Positions 8,034 through 16,416 are shown, counted from the first letter of the stretch. The stretch is DNA of 26,959 bases from UBA4582 sp047630175 (GCA_047630175.1 JBLHVI010000043.1:1-26959); one strand, 5' to 3'. Program-made: numbers and translations. Notes: generated by a model from the sequence alone, not told the origin.

Positions 8034-9269
8034 CTAAATACGCTCAATAATAATCGCCGGCGCCATACCACCTGCCGCACACATCGTAATCAAACCAAAC
8101 TGCTGACCCCGACGCTCCAACTCATCAAGCACCGTACCAATCAGCATAGAGCCCGTTGCCCCAATCGGATGACCCAGCGCCATAGCGCCGCCATTAACAT
8201 TAACCTTGTCACGGTCCAGATTCAGATCACGAATAAACTTCTCAGCAACCACCGAAAACGCTTCATTAATCTCAAACAGATCAATGTCATCAACTGTCAT
8301 CCCCGCCTTCGCCAGCACTTTACGGGCCGCAGGAACAGGCGCATTCAACATTAACGTCGGTGAATCACCCATATTGCACATCGCGACGATCCGCGCGCGC
8401 GGCTTCAGCCCATGTGCCTTCGCATAATCAGGCGACGCCAGCAAAATCGCTCCAGCACCATCAACAACACCAGAAGAGTTACCCGCATGATGGAAATGCT
8501 TAATATCCAGATCTGGGAATTTCTGATTCACAAGACCACGGAACGTAGTCCCAGACTCATCAAGCGGAATATCTGCCATCTTTGCAAAGGATGGAGCCAA
8601 CTGACCCAAACCCTCAAGCGTCGTCTGCGGCCGAGGAAATTCCTCATGATCCAGCGCCACAGTGCCGTCTAGTTTGTACACAGTAATCAGCGACTTATCA
8701 AAGTAACCATTTTTGATCGCGTGGTCAGCACGCTGCTGGGAAACCACCGCCAGCTCATCCAACGCTTTACGATCAATGCCTTCCAAGGTCGCAATCGAGT
8801 CCGCACACAGCCCTTGATGAGGCTGAGGATGGACCGAACGCAGACGGAAATTATCATTGTCTAGAAACGGTGAACTATTGCTCCCGCCGCCACCGTAGCC
8901 AGACATCATCTCTGCACCACCGCCGATACATAGATCTTCCATGCCCGACATAATGTTTGCCGCCGCTATGTTGACCGACGTAATACCCGAACCGCAGAAG
9001 CGATCCAGAGTGACACCACTCGCCTTTACGTCGTAGCCAGCGTCCAATGCCGCCATACGGGCCAAGTCACCGCTTTGCTTGCCGCGCTGAGAGCTTGTAC
9101 CAAAGATAATATCGTCGACATCGGCCGTGTCGAACCCGACCCGTTCCTGCAATGCCTTAAGAACCGCAGCGCCTAGGTGCTGCGGATGCTCATCGGCCAA
9201 TGCACCCTTACCTTTTTTGCCAATACCACGGGGGGTGCGGCATGCGTCAATAATCCAGGCTTCTGACAT
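8034..9269 (-). CDS. Acetyl-CoA acetyltransferase (thiolase)
   Basis: A full-length thiolase of 411 residues that cleaves or condenses 3-ketoacyl-CoA in the cytoplasm. All catalytic elements are present: the acyl-accepting Cys92 in LDRFCGSGITS, the NEAF motif (335-338), His367 in GHPIGATG and the proton-shuttling Cys397 in CAAGG. The ATG at 9269 has GGAGT seven bases upstream. It is close to the FadA/AtoB group used in beta-oxidation. The gene stands alone on the minus strand; the next upstream gene, the kinase, ends 204 bases away. The C-terminus abuts the 12-bp tandem repeats. Chain-length preference cannot be told from sequence. Confidence 0.93.
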   Translation of the reverse strand: MSEAWIIDACRTPRGIGKKGKGALADEHPQHLGAAVLKALQERVGFDTADVDDIIFGTSSQRGKQSGDLARMAALDAGYDVKASGVTLDRFCGSGITSVNIAAANIMSGMEDLCIGGGAEMMSGYGGGGSNSSPFLDNDNFRLRSVHPQPHQGLCADSIATLEGIDRKALDELAVVSQQRADHAIKNGYFDKSLITVYKLDGTVALDHEEFPRPQTTLEGLGQLAPSFAKMADIPLDESGTTFRGLVNQKFPDLDIKHFHHAGNSSGVVDGAGAILLASPDYAKAHGLKPRARIVAMCNMGDSPTLMLNAPVPAARKVLAKAGMTVDDIDLFEINEAFSVVAEKFIRDLNLDRDKVNVNGGAMALGHPIGATGSMLIGTVLDELERRGQQFGLITMCAAGGMAPAIIIERI

Positions 9270-9473
9270 CGTGTTACTCCTTAGTTAGAAATTCGTTCGA
9301 AAGCGTTGCACAGCTAGCGCGCACCCGTTTCGGGCTATGAACAAAAATAGCGCAAGCCGACATATTAGAGACAATCCCACGTGCCAGCAACCCGGAGCGA
9401 TAACTACCCGCAACGGACACACCAACCGCTAAAGATTCAAGCTGTATACCGACGTCGTGAACACGTTCAACAG

Positions 9474-10589
9474 CTATCCGTTGTCTCGCGGTAATAGCTC
9501 TGCCGCGTCGTTGTCGACGATCAGCTGTAGCAGGCCGCCAATTAAGTGCTCAGCCACAGCTTGGTTAGCCTCATGATCAACATCAAAAGACAGCAGCATC
9601 GGAATTAAGAACGTATTGAATAGACTACCAAAACGATAATCTGCCAGAAACTCAGCATAGGTGTAATCCTCAATACCGGCACTTATCAGACCCCCATAAT
9701 AGCGCCGTAATAAATCCGGCTCCACATCGCGCCTTAACGAAATTGGCAGAAGTGCAAGAAAATAGGCAATATCATGAGCACCGCATCCGGGATGACAACC
9801 ATCCCAATCAAAAATCACTATAGGATCATCAGGGCGCGCCGCATCATAAAAAATATTTTGAGTATGCAGGTCCATATGGCACAGCGTCAGATGACGAGTA
9901 GGCCAGTGACGGGTCATCAGAGCCTCAACGCCGGCCGCTATGCGCTCGCACAATGCCGTCGTGCTTGACGGCAAATATTTGACAAGCGGTGAGTCCAGAA
10001 ATAGAACCCAATCTACAGCTAATTGCTGCGCCCATTGTTGCCAAATTACCGAGTTTGTTGCCAGCACCGATCGCTGCTCAAGCAGCAGAGCCTGGTGTCC
10101 CCAAAAGTGTGTATGCAGGCGCACAGCCGTGTCCACCACCTGCTCAAGAACAGCCAGAGGCGGCGGGTCAGTAAACGTAAAGCTCTGCAGATCGCGACAG
10201 TCTTCCAAAAGTAGCACCGCATTACCTGAACTTGCTTGCCAATTTGCATAATAAGCGCGCGGGGTGCGTACCGGCAAAATCAATGCAAACTCAGCATAGA
10301 ATTTAGCCTCGCGTTCAAATGATCGTACGTGCCTGACTAATGCTGCTGCCACTGGGTGAGAAGGCATCAACTTAACGACCAGATAGCTCGGCAGTGCACG
10401 CGTCGCTGCGGATAGAACCCAGTCGATATTCACAAAGCCAATGTCGCCACCATAACCGCGCTGCAACGTTGGTGATGTAATATTGAAGCCACTAATCAGA
10501 CCTTGATCAACGCTTAACGCATCGGCAAGCCACTGCCGGTTGACGTCGGTCAATGAGGTTGGGATAGAGAGCGCAGAATTGAACATCAT
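9474..10589 (-). CDS. EcKL/CHK-like (aminoglycoside phosphotransferase fold) kinase
   Basis: A 371-residue small-molecule kinase of the protein-kinase-like fold. An N-lobe Lys (VVKL, 71-74) and EREAKFY (92-98) fit the ATP-positioning Lys-Glu pair, LLLED (126-130) the hinge, and LCHMDLHTQN (236-245) the catalytic loop with base Asp240 and Asn245. FDWDG (260-264) supplies the metal-binding Asp. The following GAHDIAYFLALLP, ending in a Tyr-rich helix (RRYYGGL), resembles ecdysteroid-kinase-like (EcKL/CHK) proteins more than antibiotic kinases, so a hydroxylated lipid or steroid substrate is plausible but unproven. Two ATGs (10589, 10586) are possible. There is no clear Shine-Dalgarno; a stem-loop sits directly before the start. 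Confidence 0.8.
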   Translation of the reverse strand: MMFNSALSIPTSLTDVNRQWLADALSVDQGLISGFNITSPTLQRGYGGDIGFVNIDWVLSAATRALPSYLVVKLMPSHPVAAALVRHVRSFEREAKFYAEFALILPVRTPRAYYANWQASSGNAVLLLEDCRDLQSFTFTDPPPLAVLEQVVDTAVRLHTHFWGHQALLLEQRSVLATNSVIWQQWAQQLAVDWVLFLDSPLVKYLPSSTTALCERIAAGVEALMTRHWPTRHLTLCHMDLHTQNIFYDAARPDDPIVIFDWDGCHPGCGAHDIAYFLALLPISLRRDVEPDLLRRYYGGLISAGIEDYTYAEFLADYRFGSLFNTFLIPMLLSFDVDHEANQAVAEHLIGGLLQLIVDNDAAELLPRDNG

Positions 10590-10624
10590 TGACAGAGCTT
10601 AACCTGAGTTAAGGGTTATTGTCA
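10590..10624 (-). promoter_or_regulatory. Stem-loop directly before the kinase start codon
   Basis: The core is CTTAACCTGAGTTAAG (10598-10613), a perfect 6-bp inverted repeat with a four-base loop. It is enclosed by TGACA (10590-10594) and TGTCA (10620-10624). Read on the minus strand, the structure ends on the base before the ATG at 10589. It could be a repressor operator or an mRNA structure limiting initiation. No other ribosome-binding site is visible. Confidence 0.4.
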
Positions 10625-10824
10625 GCAGAGCGGGTTATCAGAACAGCGGATTGTCGCAAGAATTGTAGCGACGCTAGACGTTAACTCGCCGGTTAAAACC
10701 GCTAATTTTAACTGGTTTTTAGGCAGTGTCTAAAAAGCAGATTGCAAATTAATCAGCTTTGCCATCAAGTGAGCGATGATATTGGTGACCTAGGTGCGCA
10801 CCTGACGGCAATACTGAGTTTTAC

Positions 10825-11145
10825 TCAAGAACGATGTAGTTGTTCAACTAACACGCTATCGAGCCTTTCTACCGCTGCTGTGACGGTACCGTTAACACAA
10901 CTTTTTTGCTCAACTCGCACACCGATCGGTGCAATGCCTGCTGTAATACCACAAAGTTTTGATGCCGCTTTTTGAATACGTCGATACAAAACTTTAGCAC
11001 CCGCTTCACCAGTCACATTAAGATCAGCGTAGTTAATAGTAATAGCTTGCTTTACCTGGCTACCTATTTCTAGCGTATTTGCCATGGCGCCACTCGCCAT
11101 CGTTGTCGTTAACAAAAGGGCTGCCAATGCTTGTCGATTTTTCAT
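10825..11145 (-). CDS. UrcA family secreted protein
   Basis: A small exported protein of 106 residues. It starts with a clear Sec signal peptide, MKNRQALAALLLTTTMASG followed by AMA-N as likely cleavage site at residue 22. The mature part has the UrcA family pattern: a short beta-strand with ITINYADLNV, a helix with VLYRRIQKAASKLCG, a second Cys in KSCVNG and a final VERLD helix. The two cysteines probably form a periplasmic disulfide. The family's function is unknown. I chose the ATG at 11145 because AGGAGA lies seven bases upstream and the signal peptide begins there; the open frame extends further upstream but that part is not protein-like. A perfect 12-bp palindrome, AGGTGCGCACCT, lies downstream at 10792-10803. 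Confidence 0.87.
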   Translation of the reverse strand: MKNRQALAALLLTTTMASGAMANTLEIGSQVKQAITINYADLNVTGEAGAKVLYRRIQKAASKLCGITAGIAPIGVRVEQKSCVNGTVTAAVERLDSVLVEQLHRS

Positions 11146-11451
11146 GATCGTTCTCCTGAATGCTTTTGTTGGTAAGGAAACCTCGGATGCCAAATGGCAC
11201 AAACAAAAGATTATACCGATATGAAAACGACTCAATGAAAACAAGGTAAAGTGAAAGCTTTCAGAGCCAAGCAACACCAACTCAAAGTTTTCGTTAGATG
11301 TGAAAAGATAAGGCGAGTGTTTAGTAAGACCAACGTACATTTACGTCAAAACCGATACTAGTCTGAAACTTTTTGGCTAATATTTTGAATTTTTATTAAA
11401 TAGCACTGTGCGCGGCGCGAAGAATTTGAAGATATCTTCTACACTTTTATC
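11146..11451. other. Divergent promoter region between the urcA-like and TauD-like genes
   Basis: A 306-base AT-rich gap between two divergently transcribed genes, so it must hold both promoters. The only hexamer pair I can support for the rightward gene is listed separately at 11373-11401. I see no strong operator or hairpin. Confidence 0.5.
11373..11401 (+). promoter_or_regulatory. Candidate sigma-70 promoter for the TauD-like gene
   Basis: TTGGCT (11373-11378) and TTAAAT (11396-11401) are separated by 17 bases and lie about 50 bases before the ATG at 11452. Both hexamers are imperfect. Confidence 0.3.
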
Positions 11452-12180
11452 ATGACTATACTATCAAAAGCGCTAAACCAACTTCGACAGCAACCGAAAG
11501 AATCAATACCCGCTTGCTGGAACCAACGAGCGGTGACGATTCAACTGGGTATTCCGCATTACAAAGACAACCTGCAGCAGCACTATCAAGTGCCTGCTTC
11601 AAACTTTACCCGCTTCAGGCACTTTGGTCTGATCATTGAATTTGGACAGGCAACAGAATTGGCCCTGCACGATGAAGACATGCGTTTACCCGCAGAAGCC
11701 CGAGTATTGATGGAGGAGTTCGGCCCCATACTGCTCAGAAACGTCTCTTTACCAGAAGCTATCGAAACTGTGGGGCATCGCAATCACTTGCCCCACCTAA
11801 ACTTCCACCGGAATCGAAACCCGCATGAGCGAGCGCCCTACTCTTTACTCTATCGCAGTCCCTTCGACGATACCCAGGGACAACCGGGTACAGCCTCTAC
11901 GCTGTTTGTCAGTAACCAACATGCTCGTGCAGAACTAAACGCCAAGGGCCAGGGCATAATGCCCTCGACTGACCTGTCGCATTGCTACCTATACAAGGAC
12001 GTTCAAAATGCAACATTGGTCAAAGATTTTCTTGGCACTAGGATTTTGGAACAACCTTGGAATTTGGCAGAAGGAACCGGAGAAATTTGCCTAAAAGATA
12101 ATCGACAGCTTATGCACGCGAGTTATTTCCACAACGCCAGTCACAAAGGCTATCAAATTGGCGAACGCTATTTGGCCTAG
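11452..12180 (+). CDS. TauD-like 2-oxoglutarate/Fe(II) oxygenase-fold protein, function uncertain
   Basis: A 242-residue protein I place tentatively in the TauD/double-stranded beta-helix oxygenase fold. Features seen are FGPILLRNV (90-98), like the early strand of TauD enzymes, LNFHRNRNP (116-124) where the proximal metal motif is expected, and LKDNRQLMHAS (214-224). The last matches the family pattern of an Asp-Asn-Arg turn before the distal metal His (His222); a C-terminal Arg239 could bind 2-oxoglutarate. The proximal motif would be His119-x-Asn121 rather than His-x-Asp, so metal binding may be altered. There is no clear Shine-Dalgarno before the ATG. It converges on the MarR gene, with stop codons overlapping in CTAG, near a BCCT transporter; a role in betaine or carnitine chemistry is conjecture. 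Confidence 0.5.
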   Translation: MTILSKALNQLRQQPKESIPACWNQRAVTIQLGIPHYKDNLQQHYQVPASNFTRFRHFGLIIEFGQATELALHDEDMRLPAEARVLMEEFGPILLRNVSLPEAIETVGHRNHLPHLNFHRNRNPHERAPYSLLYRSPFDDTQGQPGTASTLFVSNQHARAELNAKGQGIMPSTDLSHCYLYKDVQNATLVKDFLGTRILEQPWNLAEGTGEICLKDNRQLMHASYFHNASHKGYQIGERYLA

Positions 12181-12665
12181 GACTGGTCGGTTTGCTCGAA
12201 GATAAGACCTGCAGTCAGCAAGGGCGCAACATTGATATCAGAGGCATCCATCATTTGCGCGACGCGCTGCAGTGATGCAATAAGCTGGCTCTGCTCCCAG
12301 TCCTGCAATTTTTGAAAACGCTCATTAAAGTGTTCCTGCAGCGGCATAGGAGACTTAGCCAGCACATCTCGGGCATGATCTGTGAGTTGCACGTAAACGC
12401 GGCGTCTATCTTGCTCACCCCTCAAACGTGTCACTAGGCCATGCTTCTCCATGCGGTCAACAATGCTGGTAATAGTCGCCTGGCTCAAGCTGACGGCCGT
12501 CGCAAGTTCTCCGGTGGTTACATCAACACGCTCGCGGATAGCGCGCAATATCAATAACTGCGGCGTCGTTAGACCCGTGGTCTTCAACAACTGCTTGGAA
12601 TGCAGCTCTGTGGCGCGAATGATTTGCCTTAGGCTCGCGATGACCTGATCATTAGGCTCTGCCAT
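12177..12665 (-). CDS. MarR family transcriptional regulator
   Basis: A 162-residue winged-helix repressor of the MarR family, normally a dimer that binds palindromic operators and is released by small ligands. The helix-turn-helix is TTGELATAVSLSQATITSIV (50-69), followed by RMEKHGLVTRLRGEQDRRRV (71-90), whose Asp-Arg-Arg wing is a hallmark of the family. The C-terminal helices form the dimer interface. The gene follows the BCCT transporter gene on the same strand after 70 bases and probably controls it or itself. A 17-base palindrome in that gap (12691-12707) is a natural operator candidate. The ribosome-binding site is poor. It resembles EctR-type regulators of compatible-solute genes, but that is only a suggestion. 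Confidence 0.9.
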   Translation of the reverse strand: MAEPNDQVIASLRQIIRATELHSKQLLKTTGLTTPQLLILRAIRERVDVTTGELATAVSLSQATITSIVDRMEKHGLVTRLRGEQDRRRVYVQLTDHARDVLAKSPMPLQEHFNERFQKLQDWEQSQLIASLQRVAQMMDASDINVAPLLTAGLIFEQTDQS

Positions 12666-12690
12666 GATAATTTAGCTCAATCTAATGCCC

Positions 12691-12707
12691 GCTGACAGTG
12701 TGTCAGC
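12691..12707. promoter_or_regulatory. Candidate MarR operator palindrome
   Basis: GCTGACA-GTG-TGTCAGC is a perfect 7-bp inverted repeat with a three-base spacer, 26-42 bases upstream of the MarR gene's ATG. Size and symmetry fit MarR-type operators. On the plus strand it is followed by T-runs and could form a terminator, but no plus-strand gene needs one there. Confidence 0.5.
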
Positions 12708-12735
12708 TTTGGGCTTTTTTTTCCCAACATGGAAC

Positions 12736-14223
12736 CTACGCGGGGCGGGGTTCCTGTGCAAGGCCTTTGTAAAGGCTGGCACACATCACTAAAAGGACTA
12801 GGCAAAATGGCAACCCGACCGCGATCGTCAGTGCTTGCAGGGACGCCATGCCACCCCCTACAAGAAGAGCAATAGCCACCAGTCCCGTTGCAACACACCA
12901 AAAAACGCGCTGTTGTACGGGTGCATTCATCTTGCCCCCGGCGGTCATGGTATCAATGACCAGAGAACCAGAGTCAGCAGAGGTCACAAAGAAAATCGCG
13001 ATGAGAAAAACGCTTACAGTAGACACAAAGCCAGAAAATGGCAGCCCTTCGAGCATCACATACAGCGACAGCTCAGGTGGCACCTCAGCCAATGTTGTGA
13101 CGCCTTGATCGAAATACTGCTCAAACCCAGCACCACCCAAGGTCGACATCCAAAAGATGCTAATCACCGTCGGCATCAGCAGCACCCAAGTGATGAATTC
13201 ACGAATCGTGCGGCCAAAACTGATACGGGCAATAAACATACCCACGAAAGGCGACCACGAAATCCACCAGGCCATATAAAAAATGGTCCAGCCATGGAAA
13301 AAATCGGTGTCTTCACGGCCAATCCAACTACTCAGGCTCGGCAGGTAGACGAAGTAGTCGATGGTGGTATGCCAAAACTGCTCAAGGATGTACAACGTTG
13401 GGCCCGCCACCAACACGAAAAGCGCCAGCACCGCCGCCATACCCATATTGAATTCGCTCAAACGCTTGACGCCTTTGTCTAAGCCAGCAACAACAGAGAG
13501 CAACGCCATAGACATGATGACGACGATAAGCACAATTTTGGTCAAATTGCCTTGAGCAACGCCAAACAAGAAGTTTAGGCCAGCCGCGATCTGCTCAGCG
13601 CCAAAGCCTAATGAGGTCGACAAACCAAAAATGGTCGCCAGCACAGCCATCACATCAATTATGTGACCGAAGGGCCCCCACACAGCCTTACCGAACAGTG
13701 GATAGAATGCAGAACGCAGCGTCAGCGGCATCTTGCGATTAAAGCAAAAAAACGCCAGCGCTAAACCAACAATGGCGTAGATTGCCCAGGCATGAAGTCC
13801 CCAGTGAAATATTGTCGCAGACATGCCTACTGCGCGAGCGGTCTCAACGTCCAATGGATTAATGCCTAGTGGCGCCGAGTTTAGCGCGTGCGTCATGGGC
13901 TCATAAACACCAAAAAACATCAGGCCAATGCCAACGCCCGCAGCAAACAACATAGCCAACCAGCCGCTGTAACGATACGTCGGCGTGGCCTCCGGGCCAC
14001 CTAGACGTATCTTGCCAAAGGGCGACACGGCTATAACGATGCAGAAAATAATAAAGAAGTTCACCGACACCATGAAGAACCAGTCGAACTTTAATGTGAC
14101 CCAGGTTTTCATACCGAGAAACAGTTCGGTGGCCATGTCGGGGAACAACAGAGCACCCGCGACCAGCGCAATAACCGACACCGCGGAAATCATGAAGACC
14201 GGATTATGAATATCTAGGCCCAT
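12736..14223 (-). CDS. BCCT family betaine/carnitine/choline transporter
   Basis: An inner-membrane secondary transporter with about 12 hydrophobic helices, 495 residues from the ATG at 14223. BCCT signatures are clear: GVGIGLMFFGVYEPMTH (96-112), HWGLHAWAIYAIVGL (140-154) with the Trp/Tyr residues of the aromatic substrate box, and the hallmark GWTIFYMAWWISWSPFVGMF (311-330). Substrates are quaternary ammonium or sulfonium compounds such as glycine betaine, carnitine, choline or DMSP; which one cannot be decided. The ATG has no well-spaced ribosome-binding site, and the frame stays open upstream, encoding KKTIDIGHEIGEDNIEV, which looks like a natural cytoplasmic N-terminus. The real start may be near 14298, with a non-standard codon overlapping the sulfotransferase stop. 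It is likely co-transcribed with the sulfotransferase and MarR genes. Confidence 0.92.
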   Translation of the reverse strand: MGLDIHNPVFMISAVSVIALVAGALLFPDMATELFLGMKTWVTLKFDWFFMVSVNFFIIFCIVIAVSPFGKIRLGGPEATPTYRYSGWLAMLFAAGVGIGLMFFGVYEPMTHALNSAPLGINPLDVETARAVGMSATIFHWGLHAWAIYAIVGLALAFFCFNRKMPLTLRSAFYPLFGKAVWGPFGHIIDVMAVLATIFGLSTSLGFGAEQIAAGLNFLFGVAQGNLTKIVLIVVIMSMALLSVVAGLDKGVKRLSEFNMGMAAVLALFVLVAGPTLYILEQFWHTTIDYFVYLPSLSSWIGREDTDFFHGWTIFYMAWWISWSPFVGMFIARISFGRTIREFITWVLLMPTVISIFWMSTLGGAGFEQYFDQGVTTLAEVPPELSLYVMLEGLPFSGFVSTVSVFLIAIFFVTSADSGSLVIDTMTAGGKMNAPVQQRVFWCVATGLVAIALLVGGGMASLQALTIAVGLPFCLVLLVMCASLYKGLAQEPRPA

Positions 14224-14290
14224 GACCTCGATATTGTCTTCCCCTATCTCATGCCCTATATCAATGGTCTTTTTAGTTGGTACCGGTGTC

Positions 14291-16306
14291 TTAAAGATGA
14301 GTAGATTCTCCTGTGATCGGATAGCGCGTGAGCACCGGCCCGAGGGCTTCCTTTAAGGGGCCGAGCCAAGGTTCAAAATGACGCCACTGCTCCAAACCAC
14401 TGCGGTAAATAGGCTGCCTGACCTGCTCTGAACTTGGGGTTCTGACAGAACGCTCGGTTTCAAAAAAGGTCAAACACTGGGGTTCAAAAGATAGACCACA
14501 AAATGCCAGCAAGCGGCGTACCTGAGTTTCGGTATCAGTGACCACATCTTCGTATTGCACCCGCAAAACTTTGCCGGGCAGCACTTGATCCCAGTGGTCC
14601 ATCAATTCAACGTAATCTCGATAATACTGGCCTATCTCTGCAAGACCATACGTGAATTCCTGACCAGTCGCGAACAGCTGCTTGAAACCGCTAAAGCAAC
14701 AGCCCATGGGATGCCGCCGGGCATCAATGATTTTGGCATTGGGCAGCATCAGCTGAATCAAGCCAATATGGCGAAAGTTGTTCGGCATTTTATCGATGAA
14801 GAACGGTGCGCCCTGACGATGAATCTGCGTGTCGCTAATGTAGGCCTCGCCAAACTTACGAAGCTGCGTGTCAGACAAGTCCAGCAAGCGCCCTGGGTAT
14901 TTCGGTGTGTCATCTACCATACGCCGACCGTCAAGCCGATGCGCCAGGGCACCCACATTTGGCAGCTCAAGTGTGCCATCTACCTGAGAATGCGACGCAA
15001 GAATTTGCTCAAGCAAAGTAGACCCTGCTCTCGGCAAACCAACAATGAAAATGGGATCTGGCGCTTGGCATCCGGCCCCTGTTTTTGCAAACAGTTCAGG
15101 CGTACAGACGCTGCGCTGCAGCGCAAGGACGTCTGTCATTCGGTCAGCGCTATAACGCAACTGCTGCTTACGCTTTAAATTACCGCCAACGTAATGTGAC
15201 ATCGCGGCCTCATAGGCCTCAAGATCTTCATGGGCCTTGCCTAGCGCAAAGCTTAAATGCACCTGGTCCTCGATCGGCGTCTCAGGCTTGTCCAGCTGCT
15301 GCTGCATCGCAGCAATTTCAGCGTTGCTGAATCGATAGGTCTTGAGATTAGCGAGACTCCAGTAAGCATCGCCGAACTCAGGACGCGCACCATAGGCGCT
15401 CTGATAAGACGCGATAGCGTCCGTTGTTCGATCAATAGTTTTCAGCGCATGGCCTCGTAGCAAATGTAGTTCGGGCGCATTCGGCATGGTCTCGATGACC
15501 TGATCATAAATGGCCAGCGCCTCATCAAAACGACCGACAGCGACGCATTGGTTCGCGTGTGCCGTTGAGTAGGCTTGATTGTTTGGCTCTGCTGCCAGCA
15601 GCCAACGCGACTGCGCCAGCGCATCTGCGTATTTCTGACGCCTGTAAAGCACGTTCATGTAGTCAAAACGTGCAAGCGCATTGTCAGGTTCAAACGCCAC
15701 TGCACTTTCAAGAATAAACTCGGCATCATCAAGGATTTCTGATTTGACCCCCAAGTCAGCCAACAAGCGCATAGCTTCTACGTGCTGGGGCTGCTGCTGT
15801 AGAAAATGACGACACAGCTGCTCGGCCTTGAACCACTTACCTTCACTGATCATATTACGCACACTGAGCAGCGCCGGCGGCAAGCCACTCAACTTGCCTG
15901 ACTGATTGACTGCCCGCTGATGCCAATCTGCCTGCTGGATGGTTGAGGTTAAGTGAACGATGGCCTGCCAACTCGCCAGCAGCGAGCCATTACGTTGCAC
16001 TGCCTGTTGGAAAGATTGTAGAGCCTCATCGGTCTGTTTCAGTGCAATCTGGCAGTGACCGACCTCTTGCCAGGCACGGCCGAGCGTCGGGTCTTGAATT
16101 TGTAACAAATTCAGGGTCTGCAAAGCAGAAGGAATGTCTTGTAGGTAACGCTGGCTGACAGCCAGCATATACAAAGCATCAGTATTATTGGGTTGTGACT
16201 CGAGGCATTGCTGAGCAAGGGTTGCGGATGCTTGGAAGTTGCCCGCTTGTAATTGCTCACGGCCGCGATTCAGAATTGGTTCAAGATCAACCTTTTTGTC
16301 AGACAT
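14291..16306 (-). CDS. TPR-repeat sulfotransferase family protein
   Basis: A 671-residue fusion. Residues about 1-330 are tetratricopeptide repeats (for example AGNFQASATLAQQCLESQPN at 21-40 and GRFDEALAIYDQVIETMPNA at 258-277), a scaffold for protein contacts. Residues about 415-670 form a PAPS-dependent sulfotransferase domain with the phosphosulfate-binding loop FIVGLPRAGSTLLEQIL (420-436). Later PFFIDKMPNNFRHIGLI and DARRHPMGCCFSGF match the 3'-phosphate-binding region. No signal peptide or membrane helix is seen. In marine gammaproteobacteria such genes often sit beside TonB-dependent receptors, as here; the acceptor (peptide or glycan) is unknown. The ribosome-binding site is weak. The gene follows the receptor's terminator, so it probably has its own promoter and leads into the transporter gene. 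Confidence 0.88.
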   Translation of the reverse strand: MSDKKVDLEPILNRGREQLQAGNFQASATLAQQCLESQPNNTDALYMLAVSQRYLQDIPSALQTLNLLQIQDPTLGRAWQEVGHCQIALKQTDEALQSFQQAVQRNGSLLASWQAIVHLTSTIQQADWHQRAVNQSGKLSGLPPALLSVRNMISEGKWFKAEQLCRHFLQQQPQHVEAMRLLADLGVKSEILDDAEFILESAVAFEPDNALARFDYMNVLYRRQKYADALAQSRWLLAAEPNNQAYSTAHANQCVAVGRFDEALAIYDQVIETMPNAPELHLLRGHALKTIDRTTDAIASYQSAYGARPEFGDAYWSLANLKTYRFSNAEIAAMQQQLDKPETPIEDQVHLSFALGKAHEDLEAYEAAMSHYVGGNLKRKQQLRYSADRMTDVLALQRSVCTPELFAKTGAGCQAPDPIFIVGLPRAGSTLLEQILASHSQVDGTLELPNVGALAHRLDGRRMVDDTPKYPGRLLDLSDTQLRKFGEAYISDTQIHRQGAPFFIDKMPNNFRHIGLIQLMLPNAKIIDARRHPMGCCFSGFKQLFATGQEFTYGLAEIGQYYRDYVELMDHWDQVLPGKVLRVQYEDVVTDTETQVRRLLAFCGLSFEPQCLTFFETERSVRTPSSEQVRQPIYRSGLEQWRHFEPWLGPLKEALGPVLTRYPITGESTHL

Positions 16307-16381
16307 AGGTTCTATTTCATATCACTGGGTTTTCTGGTGTACGGTTTTCTACCACACAGTTTTTTAGAATACTGCCATTCG

Positions 16382-16416
16382 AAAAACGGCCAGGAAAGGT
16401 TACCCCGTCCTGGCCG
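16382..16416 (-). terminator. Intrinsic terminator after the TonB-dependent receptor gene
   Basis: The 9-bp arms CGGCCAGGA (16387-16395) and TCCTGGCCG (16408-16416) enclose a 12-base loop. On the minus strand the stem is followed immediately by TTTTT (16382-16386). It lies 23 bases past the receptor's stop codon, a textbook rho-independent terminator. Confidence 0.88.

Noticed and set aside
10792..10803. Perfect palindrome AGGTGCGCACCT downstream of the UrcA-family gene as a terminator
   Set aside because: It has no loop and no T-tract. It may be a protein-binding site, but nothing nearby supports a specific role.
12835..13482. 215-codon plus-strand open frame inside the BCCT gene
   Set aside because: It is antisense to conserved transmembrane segments, with an unnatural His/Arg/Gln-rich composition.
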